From: Peptoniphilus_A sp001811425
Lineage (GTDB): Bacteria > Bacillota > Clostridia > Tissierellales > Peptoniphilaceae
Direction: 5' to 3'
DNA: 64,000 bases
Assembly: GCF_001811425.1 (NCBI RefSeq)
Contig: NZ_KV804745.1
Span: 104,660-168,659, forward strand
Shown here piece after piece: positions 1 to 7,744 of the stretch. The notes under the pieces were generated by a model. The model saw nothing but the letters and a program-made list of their open reading frames with translations. It made no database searches and was not told the origin of the DNA. The first letter of the stretch is position 1. Every line of letters starts with the position of its first letter. Position numbers and translations under genes: made by a program.

Positions 1-279
1 GCAGCAGAAGGACTTAAGGGAGTGCGTGTGGTTTCAATGCCTTCTATGGAACTTTTTGATGGGCAATCCTCTGATTACAAGGAAAAAATATTACCTTCAA
101 AAATAGAAAAGAGAATTTCTCTTGAAGCACTTTCATCCTTTGGCTGGCACAAGTACATTGGCACAAAGGGCATGGCAATTTCCATTGACACCTTTGGCGC
201 AAGTGGCAAGGGATCAGAAGTCTTTGAAAGATTTGGCTTCACAGCAGAAAATATTAAGAGAAAGATAGAAGAATTTTAA
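1..279 (+). CDS. tkt: Transketolase, C-terminal part (5' end outside window)
   Basis: The frame is open from base 1 and ends with TAA at 277-279. The residues match the C-terminal domain of transketolase: RVVSMPSMELFDGQ, then GWHKYIGTKGMAISID and FGASGKGSEVFERFGFT, which are the usual closing motifs. The enzyme moves two-carbon ketol units between sugar phosphates in the cytoplasmic non-oxidative pentose phosphate pathway, using thiamine diphosphate bound by the upstream domains not seen here. The GTG at 22 is internal and not the start. A terminator follows directly, so this is the last gene of its transcript. Confidence 0.93.
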   Translation, partial: AAEGLKGVRVVSMPSMELFDGQSSDYKEKILPSKIEKRISLEALSSFGWHKYIGTKGMAISIDTFGASGKGSEVFERFGFTAENIKRKIEEF

Positions 280-290
280 AATAAAAAATA

Positions 291-314
291 AAAGGGAGGG
301 CGACCTCCTTTTTT
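291..314 (+). terminator. Intrinsic terminator after transketolase
   Basis: A stem of about 8 bp (AAGGGAGG against CCTCCTTT, with one G-U pair) closes a GCGA loop and runs into T6. Confidence 0.85.
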
Positions 315-339
315 GTTTAGGAAAAACTGAGAGGTAAAG

Positions 340-1239
340 ATGAACTTAATTAAAGAAAAAAGATGGGCGATAATTTTTTCTCTTATGGCCATGCTCCTTT
401 GGGGTTCAGCCATTCCCCTCATAAAGCTGACCTACCTTCATGCAGGCATCCTCCCCGATGATCCTGGCGGAAAAATTTTTATTGCAGGAATTAGATTTTT
501 TATGGCGGGGCTCTTGACCTATATATACTTTTTTCTTTTCAACAAGGAAAAAGTTGAGAGGGACAAAATAAATTTCAAATTCATAATAATTTTGGCGTTA
601 ATACAGACCACACTGCAGTACAGCACCTACTACATCGGTCTTTCCAACACCCTGGGCTCACTCGCAGCAGTCATCCAGGCATCCAATGCCTTTATAACTG
701 TAATAATTTCTGTAATTTTAATTGCCGACGAAAAACTTACGGCGAGAAAGCTTGCAGCCCTAATTATTGGCTCTCTTGGCTTAATAATAATAAACTTAAA
801 GGATAGAGGGAGCTTTCACTTTAAGCTAACAGGTGAAGGATTTATTTTAATCGCCACAACACTTAACGCCTTTGCATCAGTTTTAATAAGAAAATATGGA
901 AGAGATCAAAATTCCTTTTTGATGACGGGGACACAATTTCTCATTGGGGCGACTCCACTTATAATAATTGGTGCCTTGACTCACACATCCCTTGTGAACT
1001 TTGACCTTAAGCTCTTTATCATGCTGTCTTACGGCGCTTTTATCTCAGCAACTAGCTTTACAATCTGGACATCAGTCCTTCAGGCCCACAGTGCCAGTGA
1101 GTTTGGGATTTACAAATTATTTATTCCGATTTTCGGAACAATTTTATCTGTCCTCGTCCTCGGCGAAGAGCTCACAATATATATAATACTTGGACTAATC
1201 TTTGTCCTACTTGGCGCAGTGGTCTTAAATAAAAAATAA
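340..1239 (+). CDS. EamA/DMT-family transporter
   Basis: The 299-residue hydrophobic protein has about ten predicted membrane segments in two EamA repeats, roughly residues 10-145 and 160-298. The first helix carries the family-like MLLWGSAIPLIK. Drug/metabolite transporters of this family export or import small metabolites such as amino acids; the substrate cannot be read from sequence. The ATG at 340 follows GAGAGGTAAAG with good spacing. It lies alone between two terminators, so it is probably a single-gene transcript. A second family member is at 15186. Confidence 0.88.
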   Translation: MNLIKEKRWAIIFSLMAMLLWGSAIPLIKLTYLHAGILPDDPGGKIFIAGIRFFMAGLLTYIYFFLFNKEKVERDKINFKFIIILALIQTTLQYSTYYIGLSNTLGSLAAVIQASNAFITVIISVILIADEKLTARKLAALIIGSLGLIIINLKDRGSFHFKLTGEGFILIATTLNAFASVLIRKYGRDQNSFLMTGTQFLIGATPLIIIGALTHTSLVNFDLKLFIMLSYGAFISATSFTIWTSVLQAHSASEFGIYKLFIPIFGTILSVLVLGEELTIYIILGLIFVLLGAVVLNKK

Positions 1240-1245
1240 AGGATT

Positions 1246-1273
1246 AAGAGATGTTTAAGGCATCTCTTTTTAA
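1246..1273 (+). terminator. Intrinsic terminator after EamA gene
   Basis: A perfect 8-bp stem (AAGAGATG/CATCTCTT) with a 7-nt loop is followed by a T-run. Confidence 0.85.
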
Positions 1274-1331
1274 TTGCAAAAAAATGTAAAAATAATTTTA
1301 TAAATGTTATAATTAAGTCGGGAGTGATATT

Positions 1332-2411
1332 TTGAAATTAAAGAAAAATCACACAATTATTTTAGTTTTATTATTAATATTTTTTGGATTTATATATTTT
1401 AACCACAAAAATTTTTCCAAGGACAGAACCATTGTTAGGCTTAAGGGTGTAAGTGTCAATGAGCCCATAGAGGACTTTTCCATTTCATCAAAGTCAGTTT
1501 TTTTGTGGGCTGATCCTGTTTTATACATAACAGATAGAGACGGCAACATAATAAAAAAAATTCAGAGAGAAGACGAAAATATTGAGGCCTTTTTTGCCAA
1601 CAACTACGCCTTCTTGTATGAGAAGGACTTGGGCAAGGTCCACATGTATTCTGAAATGGGCGAGCTCCTTTCCACAACAGATGTAAAGGGAGAGGTCTTT
1701 AACATTTCCTACGAAAATGCAAATATTATCTTTCATGTAGTTGATAAGAATAATGAAATTTTATACTTAATGGGCAACGACTCCACTCTCACAGAAATTT
1801 ACAGGACGGGAAATCAAATTTTAACTCACGACATTTTAGATTCAAAAAATCTTTCTGTTGCTGAGATAAAAAATGACGCCAGTGGCTACTCTTCTCTTCT
1901 TTATTCTCTCCACAAGGGAAATAAAAAGAGCCAGGTCCTAAATCACGAGATAGTCTTTTTTGTGAAAAAGGACAAGAGGTCTGTCCTCGCCCTTACAGAT
2001 AAGGCGATTTATAGGTTTATGGACGCAGGCAAAAAGTATGAAGGGAAGATCCCCAATGTCTCCGATGTTTTAGTGGAAGGCAGGGACACTTATCTCCTTC
2101 ACTCAGGCATTATCACCAAGTATGATTATGCTCTAAAGCCTGGCGAGAAAAAAATAATTGCAGCCAATGTAAACAAAATGGAAAATGTCTCTGGCTCAAT
2201 TTATGTCTATGGACCTAGTGATGTTGGTGGAGAAATAGGAAATCGTGGAGAGTTTTACACGAGACTTGGCTACTCTCTTGACAAGATTAAAATCAACGGA
2301 CTTTTAATTGGCGCCCTTAGAAATGGCGAGCTAAATCTTTATTCCGTTGTCAATTCAAATGCAGTGAGAGAAGATGAAAATAGAATAGAAACCACTTATA
2401 AAGAGGTGTAA
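1332..2411 (+). CDS. Membrane-anchored DUF5711-like protein
   Basis: This 359-residue protein has one N-terminal membrane anchor (residues 8-24, IILVLLLIFFGFIYF), then a long soluble part with repeating beta-strand-like segments (for example VFLWADPVLYITDRDGNIIKKI), as in extracytoplasmic beta-propellers. Size and layout fit the clostridial DUF5711 family, whose function is unknown. The start is TTG at 1332 after GGGAGTG. It is one base upstream of the mscS GTG, so it probably heads an operon with mscS and the DUF951 gene. The family assignment is from pattern memory, not a search. Confidence 0.6.
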   Translation: MKLKKNHTIILVLLLIFFGFIYFNHKNFSKDRTIVRLKGVSVNEPIEDFSISSKSVFLWADPVLYITDRDGNIIKKIQREDENIEAFFANNYAFLYEKDLGKVHMYSEMGELLSTTDVKGEVFNISYENANIIFHVVDKNNEILYLMGNDSTLTEIYRTGNQILTHDILDSKNLSVAEIKNDASGYSSLLYSLHKGNKKSQVLNHEIVFFVKKDKRSVLALTDKAIYRFMDAGKKYEGKIPNVSDVLVEGRDTYLLHSGIITKYDYALKPGEKKIIAANVNKMENVSGSIYVYGPSDVGGEIGNRGEFYTRLGYSLDKIKINGLLIGALRNGELNLYSVVNSNAVREDENRIETTYKEV

Positions 2412-2412
2412 G

Positions 2413-3291
2413 GTGAATTTAGAGAAAAATACAAGCACTGTTGCAAATGAAGCTGACGCGGCCCTTCAGTCTACCTTTGGAGGTCTGGGCTCTTGGCAGA
2501 GGTTTGCTGTAGTTGCCGCCATAATTATTGGAATTTTTATAATTTTACAAATTATAGATGGTTTTATTAATAGACAATTAAATTCGGGAAAGATAAAGGA
2601 AAAGGGATCCTACAACAGGATTGTCACAGTTGCAAATTTAATAAAGAGAATAATCAAAGTTGTCTTAATTTTTATAGGCGTAACAATAATCATGAGCGTC
2701 TTTGAAATTTCCATTGCGCCCATACTTGCAACTCTAGGTGTTTTTTCACTGGCAATAGGTGTTGGCGCCCAAAACCTTGTCAAGGACCTCATCAATGGAT
2801 TTTTTATTATATTTGAGGACCAGTATTCTGTTGGCGACTTAGTTGAGATAGGAGACATTGAAGGTGTAGTTGAAGATGTGGGCCTTAGGGTTACAAAAAT
2901 TCGCGACTTCAATAAGATTCTTCACATAATTCCCAACAGCAATATCTCCATTGTATCCAACAAGGAAAGGGCAAATGTGAGGACGAGAATTGATTTTTAT
3001 GTGGACAATTCTTGCGACCCATCCTTTGTAAGTGAGAAAATAAGTAAAGCCCTAGAAAAATATAGGGACCACGAGGACATGGTCCTGGGACCAAACCTTT
3101 GGGGAGTTACTGAAAATGGCAAGGATGCCTACATGATGAGTCTTGTCTACTATACAAGGCAGGGCGACCAATACGACCTTGAATATGCAATAAGGGCAGA
3201 GATTTTAAAAACTATGCAAAGAGAAAAAATAAAAATGCCAATTATTAGAAATAAATTGATACAAAGGGAGGACAGTGATGCTATACTATAA
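2413..3291 (+). CDS. mscS: MscS-family small-conductance mechanosensitive channel
   Basis: The 292-residue protein has three membrane helices (about 30-50, 75-100 and 105-125). The pore-lining helix region GVFSLAIGVGAQNLVKDLI is rich in Gly and Ala, as expected for MscS TM3. The beta domain follows, with FEDQYSVGDLVEIGDIEGVV. MscS channels open under membrane tension and release solutes after osmotic downshock. The start is GTG at 2413, translationally coupled to the preceding gene. Its 3' end overlaps the DUF951 gene by 14 bases, a pairing common in Firmicutes. Confidence 0.93.
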   Translation: MNLEKNTSTVANEADAALQSTFGGLGSWQRFAVVAAIIIGIFIILQIIDGFINRQLNSGKIKEKGSYNRIVTVANLIKRIIKVVLIFIGVTIIMSVFEISIAPILATLGVFSLAIGVGAQNLVKDLINGFFIIFEDQYSVGDLVEIGDIEGVVEDVGLRVTKIRDFNKILHIIPNSNISIVSNKERANVRTRIDFYVDNSCDPSFVSEKISKALEKYRDHEDMVLGPNLWGVTENGKDAYMMSLVYYTRQGDQYDLEYAIRAEILKTMQREKIKMPIIRNKLIQREDSDAIL

Positions 3292-3502
3292 CTTGGGTGA
3301 CATCGTTACGCTAAAAAAGGGACATCCCTGTGGCGAAAATAAATGGGAGATAGTAAGAAAGGGCGCCGACATAAAGTTGAAGTGCCTAGGTTGTGAAAGA
3401 ATCATTTGGATGAGCCGAATGGATTTTGAAAAAAGGGTTAGAAAAATTTTAGAAGATGATAAATTTGTTAGCATAATCCATCACAAGAAAGAAGGAGAAT
3501 AA
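3278..3502 (+). CDS. DUF951 family protein
   Basis: This small protein (about 74 residues) has the family hallmark LGDIVTLKKGHPCGENKWEIVRKGADIKLKC, continuing to a second Cys (LGCERI). The Cys spacing suggests a small beta-barrel that may bind metal or nucleic acid; function is not established. I chose ATG 3278 over the in-frame GTG 3275 because GGGAGG (3266-3271) is 6 nt away from the ATG but only 3 nt from the GTG. It overlaps the end of mscS and is followed after 2 nt by threonine ammonia-lyase, so the three are probably co-transcribed. Confidence 0.85.
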   Translation: MLYYNLGDIVTLKKGHPCGENKWEIVRKGADIKLKCLGCERIIWMSRMDFEKRVRKILEDDKFVSIIHHKKEGE

Positions 3503-3504
3503 AA

Positions 3505-4713
3505 ATGGATGTAAAAGAAATTTATGATGCCAAAGAAAGATTAAAGGGTCACATTAAGGAAACACCAGTAGTTTATGCCCCAAATCTAGGAGAAGATGTT
3601 TACTTAAAAGTAGAAGTTTTGCAAGACACAGGCTCTTTTAAACTAAGAGGAGCTTATAACAAAATTGCAACACTTACTGATGAAGAAGCAGAAAAAGGTG
3701 TTGTAGCTTGCTCTGCAGGTAACCACGCTCAAGGTGTTGCAAAATCAGCAACTGAAAGAGGAATAAGATCTATCATCTGTATGCCATACCACGCACCACT
3801 TTCCAAGGTTCAAGCAACAAGAAACTATGGAGCAGAAGTAGAACTTGTTAAGGATTCCTTTGACGATGCAGCAGCTTATGCAGCAAAACTTTCCAAGGAA
3901 GAAGGCTTCACTTTTATAGCACCTTTTGACGACGAAAAAGTTATTGCAGGACAAGGAACTATTGGACTTGAAATTTTGGAAAAACTTCCTGACACAGACA
4001 TAATAGTCGTGCCAATCGGCGGCGGCGGACTTATTTCTGGTATCGCAGTAGCAGCGAAGAGCATCAATCCTAACATAAAAATTATTGGAGTTCAAACAAA
4101 AATATCTCCAAGCATGTATGAATCAATTAAAGAGGGAAAAATTTTAACAGTAAAGGGCGGCTCAACAATTGCCGACGGTATTGCAGTAAAAACTCCAGGA
4201 AAACTTACTTTTGACATAGTTAAGGAATATGTTGATGAAATAGTATTGGTAACTGAAGGAGAAATTTCATCCGCAATTCTTACCCTTCTTGAAAAAAATA
4301 AAATTATAACAGAAGGAGCAGCTGCATCAACAGTAGCAGCTTTGATGTATAAGAAATTTAACCACAAGGGCAAAAAAGTTTGCTGCGTACTTTCTGGCGG
4401 AAACATTGATGTAACAAGAGTTTCAAAGGTTATAGAAAAGGGTCTTTACAAGACTAACAGAAGAATGGAACTTAAGATCAAATTAAATGACCAACCAGGA
4501 GAAATGACTCGCATGACAAAACTTCTTGAAAGAGAAGGAGCAAATATAGTTAAAATTGGTCAAAACATAGATGTAGTTGGAGATACAATTGATTCTATGA
4601 TAGTTAGCATAGTTATTGACACAAAGGACAAGGCACATCAAGAGCAAATAATAACAGCCCTAAACCAAGACTTCTATGTATTTAAGGCAAATTATAACGA
4701 CACACAATTTTAA
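3505..4713 (+). CDS. ilvA: Threonine ammonia-lyase (threonine dehydratase)
   Basis: The 402-residue PLP enzyme deaminates threonine to 2-oxobutyrate and ammonia. The Schiff-base lysine is in SFKLRGAYNK (Lys46), the phosphate-binding glycine loop is GGGGLISG (about 175), and substrate/PLP motifs SAGNHAQGVA and SGGNIDVTR are present. A single ACT-like regulatory domain fills about 325-402 (MELKIKLNDQPGEMTRM). That size and layout match the catabolic or single-ACT type, so tdcB is an alternative symbol. With an amino-acid-fermenting lifestyle, a catabolic role is likely. It ends at a terminator. Confidence 0.93.
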   Translation: MDVKEIYDAKERLKGHIKETPVVYAPNLGEDVYLKVEVLQDTGSFKLRGAYNKIATLTDEEAEKGVVACSAGNHAQGVAKSATERGIRSIICMPYHAPLSKVQATRNYGAEVELVKDSFDDAAAYAAKLSKEEGFTFIAPFDDEKVIAGQGTIGLEILEKLPDTDIIVVPIGGGGLISGIAVAAKSINPNIKIIGVQTKISPSMYESIKEGKILTVKGGSTIADGIAVKTPGKLTFDIVKEYVDEIVLVTEGEISSAILTLLEKNKIITEGAAASTVAALMYKKFNHKGKKVCCVLSGGNIDVTRVSKVIEKGLYKTNRRMELKIKLNDQPGEMTRMTKLLEREGANIVKIGQNIDVVGDTIDSMIVSIVIDTKDKAHQEQIITALNQDFYVFKANYNDTQF

Positions 4714-4731
4714 ATAAAATAGCTTAAAGAG

Positions 4732-4754
4732 AAAGAGGCTTCGCCCTCTTTTTT
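4732..4754 (+). terminator. Intrinsic terminator after threonine ammonia-lyase
   Basis: A 7-bp stem AAAGAGG/CCTCTTT with a 6-nt loop is followed by T-rich sequence. Confidence 0.85.
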
Positions 4755-4789
4755 CTTTTGCACAAAAGTTAAAAAATTTTTTAAAGAAA

Positions 4790-4806
4790 GGTCAAAAAAA
4801 GTCAAA
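4790..4806 (+). promoter_or_regulatory. CtsR operator (heptad direct repeat)
   Basis: GGTCAAA-AAA-AGTCAAA is an exact match to the known CtsR consensus RGTCAAA-NAN-RGTCAAA. It lies 8 bp upstream of the hsp20 -35 box. A further inverted heptad (TTTGACC, 4823-4829) sits inside the promoter spacer. CtsR represses class III heat-shock genes, so repression of hsp20 relieved by heat is inferred. Confidence 0.85.
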
Positions 4807-4813
4807 AATGCCA

Positions 4814-4842
4814 TTGACATTCTTTGACCAATGTCTTATACT
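4814..4842 (+). promoter_or_regulatory. SigA-type promoter of hsp20
   Basis: TTGACA (4814-4819), a 17-bp spacer and TATACT (4837-4842) form a near-consensus promoter 64 bp upstream of the hsp20 start. Confidence 0.85.
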
Positions 4843-4905
4843 ATAAATAGTTAGCAGATGAGTTCATCGGCTGCTAATAATTTAAATACAAAGGGGAGTT
4901 TTTAA

Positions 4906-5349
4906 ATGAGTATTAGACCATATGAAAAAAATAATTTGAGAGATACAAGATTTGATGATTTTTATGACATGATAGATTCTTTCTTTAACGACGACTTCAC
5001 ACCTCAAAAGGCAATGAGAGCTGCAACTTTTAAGGTTGATGTTATTGACGAAGACAAGGACTACAAAGTTGAAGCTGAACTTCCTGGATTTTCTAAAGAT
5101 GAAATCGACATAGAATTTGAGGAAGGCAAACTTACAATTTCAGCTGAAAAAAATGAAGAAGTTAATGAAGAAAACAAGGAAAAAAATTACATTCACAGAG
5201 AAAGAAAGTCATCAAAGATGATGAGAAGGATGTTCTTTAAAGATATAGACGAAGAAAATATGTCTGCAAAACTTGAAGGTGGAATTCTAGAAATTACAAT
5301 TCCTAAAAAAACTGAAGAAAAGAAAAATAAAAAGATTGAAATCAAATAA
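4906..5349 (+). CDS. hsp20: Small heat-shock protein, Hsp20 family
   Basis: The 147-residue protein has an alpha-crystallin domain at about 40-140: FKVDVIDEDKDYKVEAELPGFSKDEIDIEF, then KLTISAEKNEE and near the end the conserved strand AKLEGGILEITIPK. The C-terminal KKIEIK provides an I-x-I-type oligomerisation motif. It is an ATP-independent holdase that binds unfolding proteins. The start ATG 4906 follows AAAGGGGAG. It is a monocistronic unit with a strong promoter and a CtsR operator upstream and a terminator downstream. Confidence 0.95.
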   Translation: MSIRPYEKNNLRDTRFDDFYDMIDSFFNDDFTPQKAMRAATFKVDVIDEDKDYKVEAELPGFSKDEIDIEFEEGKLTISAEKNEEVNEENKEKNYIHRERKSSKMMRRMFFKDIDEENMSAKLEGGILEITIPKKTEEKKNKKIEIK

Positions 5350-5432
5350 TCTTTTATAAAAATTAAAAAAAATTATAACTTGAAAAGTACAAATTAGAAT
5401 ATTCATAAATAATCTAAAAAGAATAATTTAAG

Positions 5433-5457
5433 ACCGAGGGCGACCTCGGTTTTTTTA
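5433..5457 (+). terminator. Intrinsic terminator after hsp20
   Basis: ACCGAGG/CCTCGGT stem with a GCGA loop and T7. It separates hsp20 from the T-box leader downstream. Confidence 0.9.
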
Positions 5458-5519
5458 ATGAGGTTTTATAAAATCTTTAAATAAGATTTTATGTATATTT
5501 GTTTTTTAAATAAAATTAT

Positions 5520-5548
5520 TTGACATAAATAATATTAGATGCTATCAT
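5520..5548 (+). promoter_or_regulatory. Promoter of the T-box leader
   Basis: TTGACA (5520-5525), a 17-bp spacer and TATCAT (5543-5548) lie just upstream of the first T-box helix. Confidence 0.75.
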
Positions 5549-5554
5549 AGTATA

Positions 5555-5806
5555 AAATTTAAACTCAACAGAGAGAAGAGTAACTTGTTGGACTGATTAC
5601 AGAGAGCTTCGTTTGGTGAAAGAAGTAGAAGAAAAATAAGTGAACATGGTCTTTCTCGAGTGCTTGTCGATATTTAGATGAGTACGGGCTCGCCCGTTAT
5701 AGCGATAGAGTATGGCAGTACTTGAAGAGTCCCTTATTGCGAGATAAGGGAGAATTAAGGTGGTAACACGAAGCTTTCGTCCTTATGGGACGAGAGCTTT
5801 TTTTAT
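5555..5806 (+). promoter_or_regulatory. T-box riboswitch, predicted methionine-specific
   Basis: The 5' leader begins with a long Stem I (base pairs between GAGAGAAGA at about 5570 and TCTTTCTC at about 5651). The conserved T-box sequence AATTAAGGTGGTAACACG is at 5753-5770. A terminator hairpin (AAGCTTTCGTCC, 5771-5782, against GGACGAGAGCTT ending at 5799) runs into T7. The candidate specifier codon is ATG at 5646-5648 in GAACATGG, at the 3' side of the Stem I internal loop. The T-box bulge TGGT would pair with a tRNA ending A-CCA, as in tRNA-Met. Uncharged tRNA-Met would stabilise the antiterminator and switch on the downstream methionine-pathway gene. The specifier is my hand-folded reading. 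Confidence 0.9.
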
Positions 5807-5874
5807 TTTATAAAGGCACCTAAAAAATTAAATTTACTCACAAGTACAAATTTTATAGAGGAGAGGAATAAAAA

Positions 5875-7671
5875 ATGCCCTTAATAATACCTAAAGATTT
5901 AATAGTTGAAGAAGTTTTAGAGAGAGAAAATATTTTTACAATGAGAGATTCATCTGCCAAGGAGCAGGACATAAGACCCCTTAGAATTGCCATTGTAAAT
6001 TTAATGCCAAAAAAGGAAGAGACAGAGCTTCAACTTTTGAGAATGTTATCTAACACAGCCCTTCAAATAAATATTGACCTTGTGAGAATGGAGTCCTACA
6101 ATCCAGCAAATAGCGATTTGAAAAGACTAAGGGCCTTCTACAAAACCTATGAGGACATTAAGCACAAGAAGTACGACGCAATGATAATAACTGGAGCCCC
6201 AATTGAAACTATTGCCTATGAAAAAATAAAGTATTGGGAGGAATTAAAGACAATTTTTGAATTTGCCAAGGAAAATGTCTACTCCACAATGTTTATATGC
6301 TGGTCAGCTCAAGCAGCCCTCTATCACTATTACAAGATTGACCACAAGGTGGCTGATGGAAAAATATTTGGTGTCTTTGAATTTGACAAGCTAAAGGACA
6401 ATAAAATCGTCAAGGGCTTTGACGACACATTTTTAGTTCCTACATCAAGGCACACTTATGTTAAGGCAGAAGATTTGGAGGACATAGAAGACTTAGAAGT
6501 CCTTGCAGCAAGACCTGACACTGGAGTTTCCCTTGCCACTACAAAGGACAACCGCTTTGTATTTAACTTTGGCCACTGGGAATACGACAAGGACACCCTA
6601 CACAGTGAATACATCAGAGACATTTCTCAGGGCAAGAAAATTGCCCCACCACAAAATTATTATGAGGACAATGACCCTAAGAAAGAAATAAAAATTAGGT
6701 GGAGGTCTGCAGGAAACTTGTTCTTCTCCAACTGGCTAAACTACTGCGTATATCAAGAGACACCTTTTGCCATTGAAACAATAGAAGGCAAGTCTGTTTC
6801 AAAATTTGGCGGCAGCTCCTTAAAGGACGCGGGACAATTTGCCAAGGTGAAAAAAATTATTTTCTCCAAGGAAGACAGAGATGTAATTGTAGTTTCTGCA
6901 CCGGGAAGAAGATTTAAAGAAGACACAAAGGTCACAGACGAATTAATTTCTCTATCTGATAAAAATTCAAAAATTGAGGACCTTGAAAAAATTATAAAGT
7001 CTCTTGAAGAAGAGCTTGCTGCCCAAAGAGCCTATAGGGACACCCAACTGGAAAAAATTGAAAAAAGATTTTCTGACATTGCAGAGGATTTGAAGCTTGA
7101 AGAATTTTGGGACGAGGAACTAAAATTTGTCTTTGACCAGATAAAAAATTCAAATAACAAGGACTTCATCGTCAGCAGGGGCGAGTTTTTAAATGCAAAA
7201 CTTCTGTCAAAATATTTAGATTACGACTTCATAGATGCCAAGGACATAATAATTTTTGACGAGGAAGGACAAGTTGATTTAAAAAAATCAAGAGAGGCAA
7301 TAAGAATCCACATTGGAGACAACCAAAAGGCAGTGGTGCCAGGCTTTTATGGCAGCGACAACAATGGCGACATTGTAACTTTCACAAGGGGCGGCAGCGA
7401 CTACACAGGAAGCCTTATAGCCTACGCGCTGGACTCCAAGGTCTACGAAAACTGGACTGATGTAAATGGAATAATGACATCAGACCCCAATAAGGATCCT
7501 AACGCTAAGACAATTGACAAGCTAAATTTTAAGGAGCTAAAGGAAATAATAGATAAGGGCGCCCAGGTCTACCAAGGCGATGCCATAAAGCCCGTTGAAG
7601 AAAAAAATATTATGATAAAAATTTTAAACACAAATAATCCTAGAAATCACGGAACAGTTATTAAAGACTAA
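5875..7671 (+). CDS. metA: Fused homoserine O-acetyltransferase (MetA) - aspartate kinase
   Basis: This 598-residue protein is two enzymes in one chain. Residues 1-300 are MetA: catalytic Cys142 in FICWSAQAALY, His234 and Glu236 in FGHWEYD, substrate motif RHTYV. Residue 111 is Glu (ITGAPIETI), which in characterised MetA proteins selects acetyl-CoA, where Gly selects succinyl-CoA. Residues about 307-598 are an aspartate kinase catalytic domain: SVSKFGGSSL (308-317), FTRGGSDYTGS, WTDVNGIMTSDP. No ACT domains follow, so usual allosteric feedback is missing and control probably rests on the T-box. It joins the first step of the aspartate pathway to the committed step of methionine synthesis. 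ATG 5875 follows GAGGAG. Confidence 0.93.
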   Translation: MPLIIPKDLIVEEVLERENIFTMRDSSAKEQDIRPLRIAIVNLMPKKEETELQLLRMLSNTALQINIDLVRMESYNPANSDLKRLRAFYKTYEDIKHKKYDAMIITGAPIETIAYEKIKYWEELKTIFEFAKENVYSTMFICWSAQAALYHYYKIDHKVADGKIFGVFEFDKLKDNKIVKGFDDTFLVPTSRHTYVKAEDLEDIEDLEVLAARPDTGVSLATTKDNRFVFNFGHWEYDKDTLHSEYIRDISQGKKIAPPQNYYEDNDPKKEIKIRWRSAGNLFFSNWLNYCVYQETPFAIETIEGKSVSKFGGSSLKDAGQFAKVKKIIFSKEDRDVIVVSAPGRRFKEDTKVTDELISLSDKNSKIEDLEKIIKSLEEELAAQRAYRDTQLEKIEKRFSDIAEDLKLEEFWDEELKFVFDQIKNSNNKDFIVSRGEFLNAKLLSKYLDYDFIDAKDIIIFDEEGQVDLKKSREAIRIHIGDNQKAVVPGFYGSDNNGDIVTFTRGGSDYTGSLIAYALDSKVYENWTDVNGIMTSDPNKDPNAKTIDKLNFKELKEIIDKGAQVYQGDAIKPVEEKNIMIKILNTNNPRNHGTVIKD

Positions 7672-7672
7672 A

Positions 7673-7705
7673 AAAGGAGCCAGAGTGTAAAAACTTTGGC
7701 TCCTT
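7673..7705 (+). terminator. Intrinsic terminator after metA-aspartokinase
   Basis: AAAGGAGCCAGAG pairs with CTTTGGCTCCTTT around a short loop, with a T-run downstream. Confidence 0.85.
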
Positions 7706-7711
7706 TTAAAA

Positions 7712-7738
7712 TAAAAGGCTGGCTCCAGCAAGCCTTTT
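7712..7738 (-). terminator. Terminator of the GAPDH gene (minus strand)
   Basis: AAAGGCT/AGCCTTT stem read leftwards into T-rich sequence, directly after the GAPDH stop. Confidence 0.65.
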
Positions 7739-7744
7739 TAAAAA

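Noticed and set aside
3745..4406. Minus-strand frames of 66-116 codons inside threonine ammonia-lyase
   Set aside because: They are antisense shadows of a well-conserved gene, with low-complexity content and no ribosome sites.
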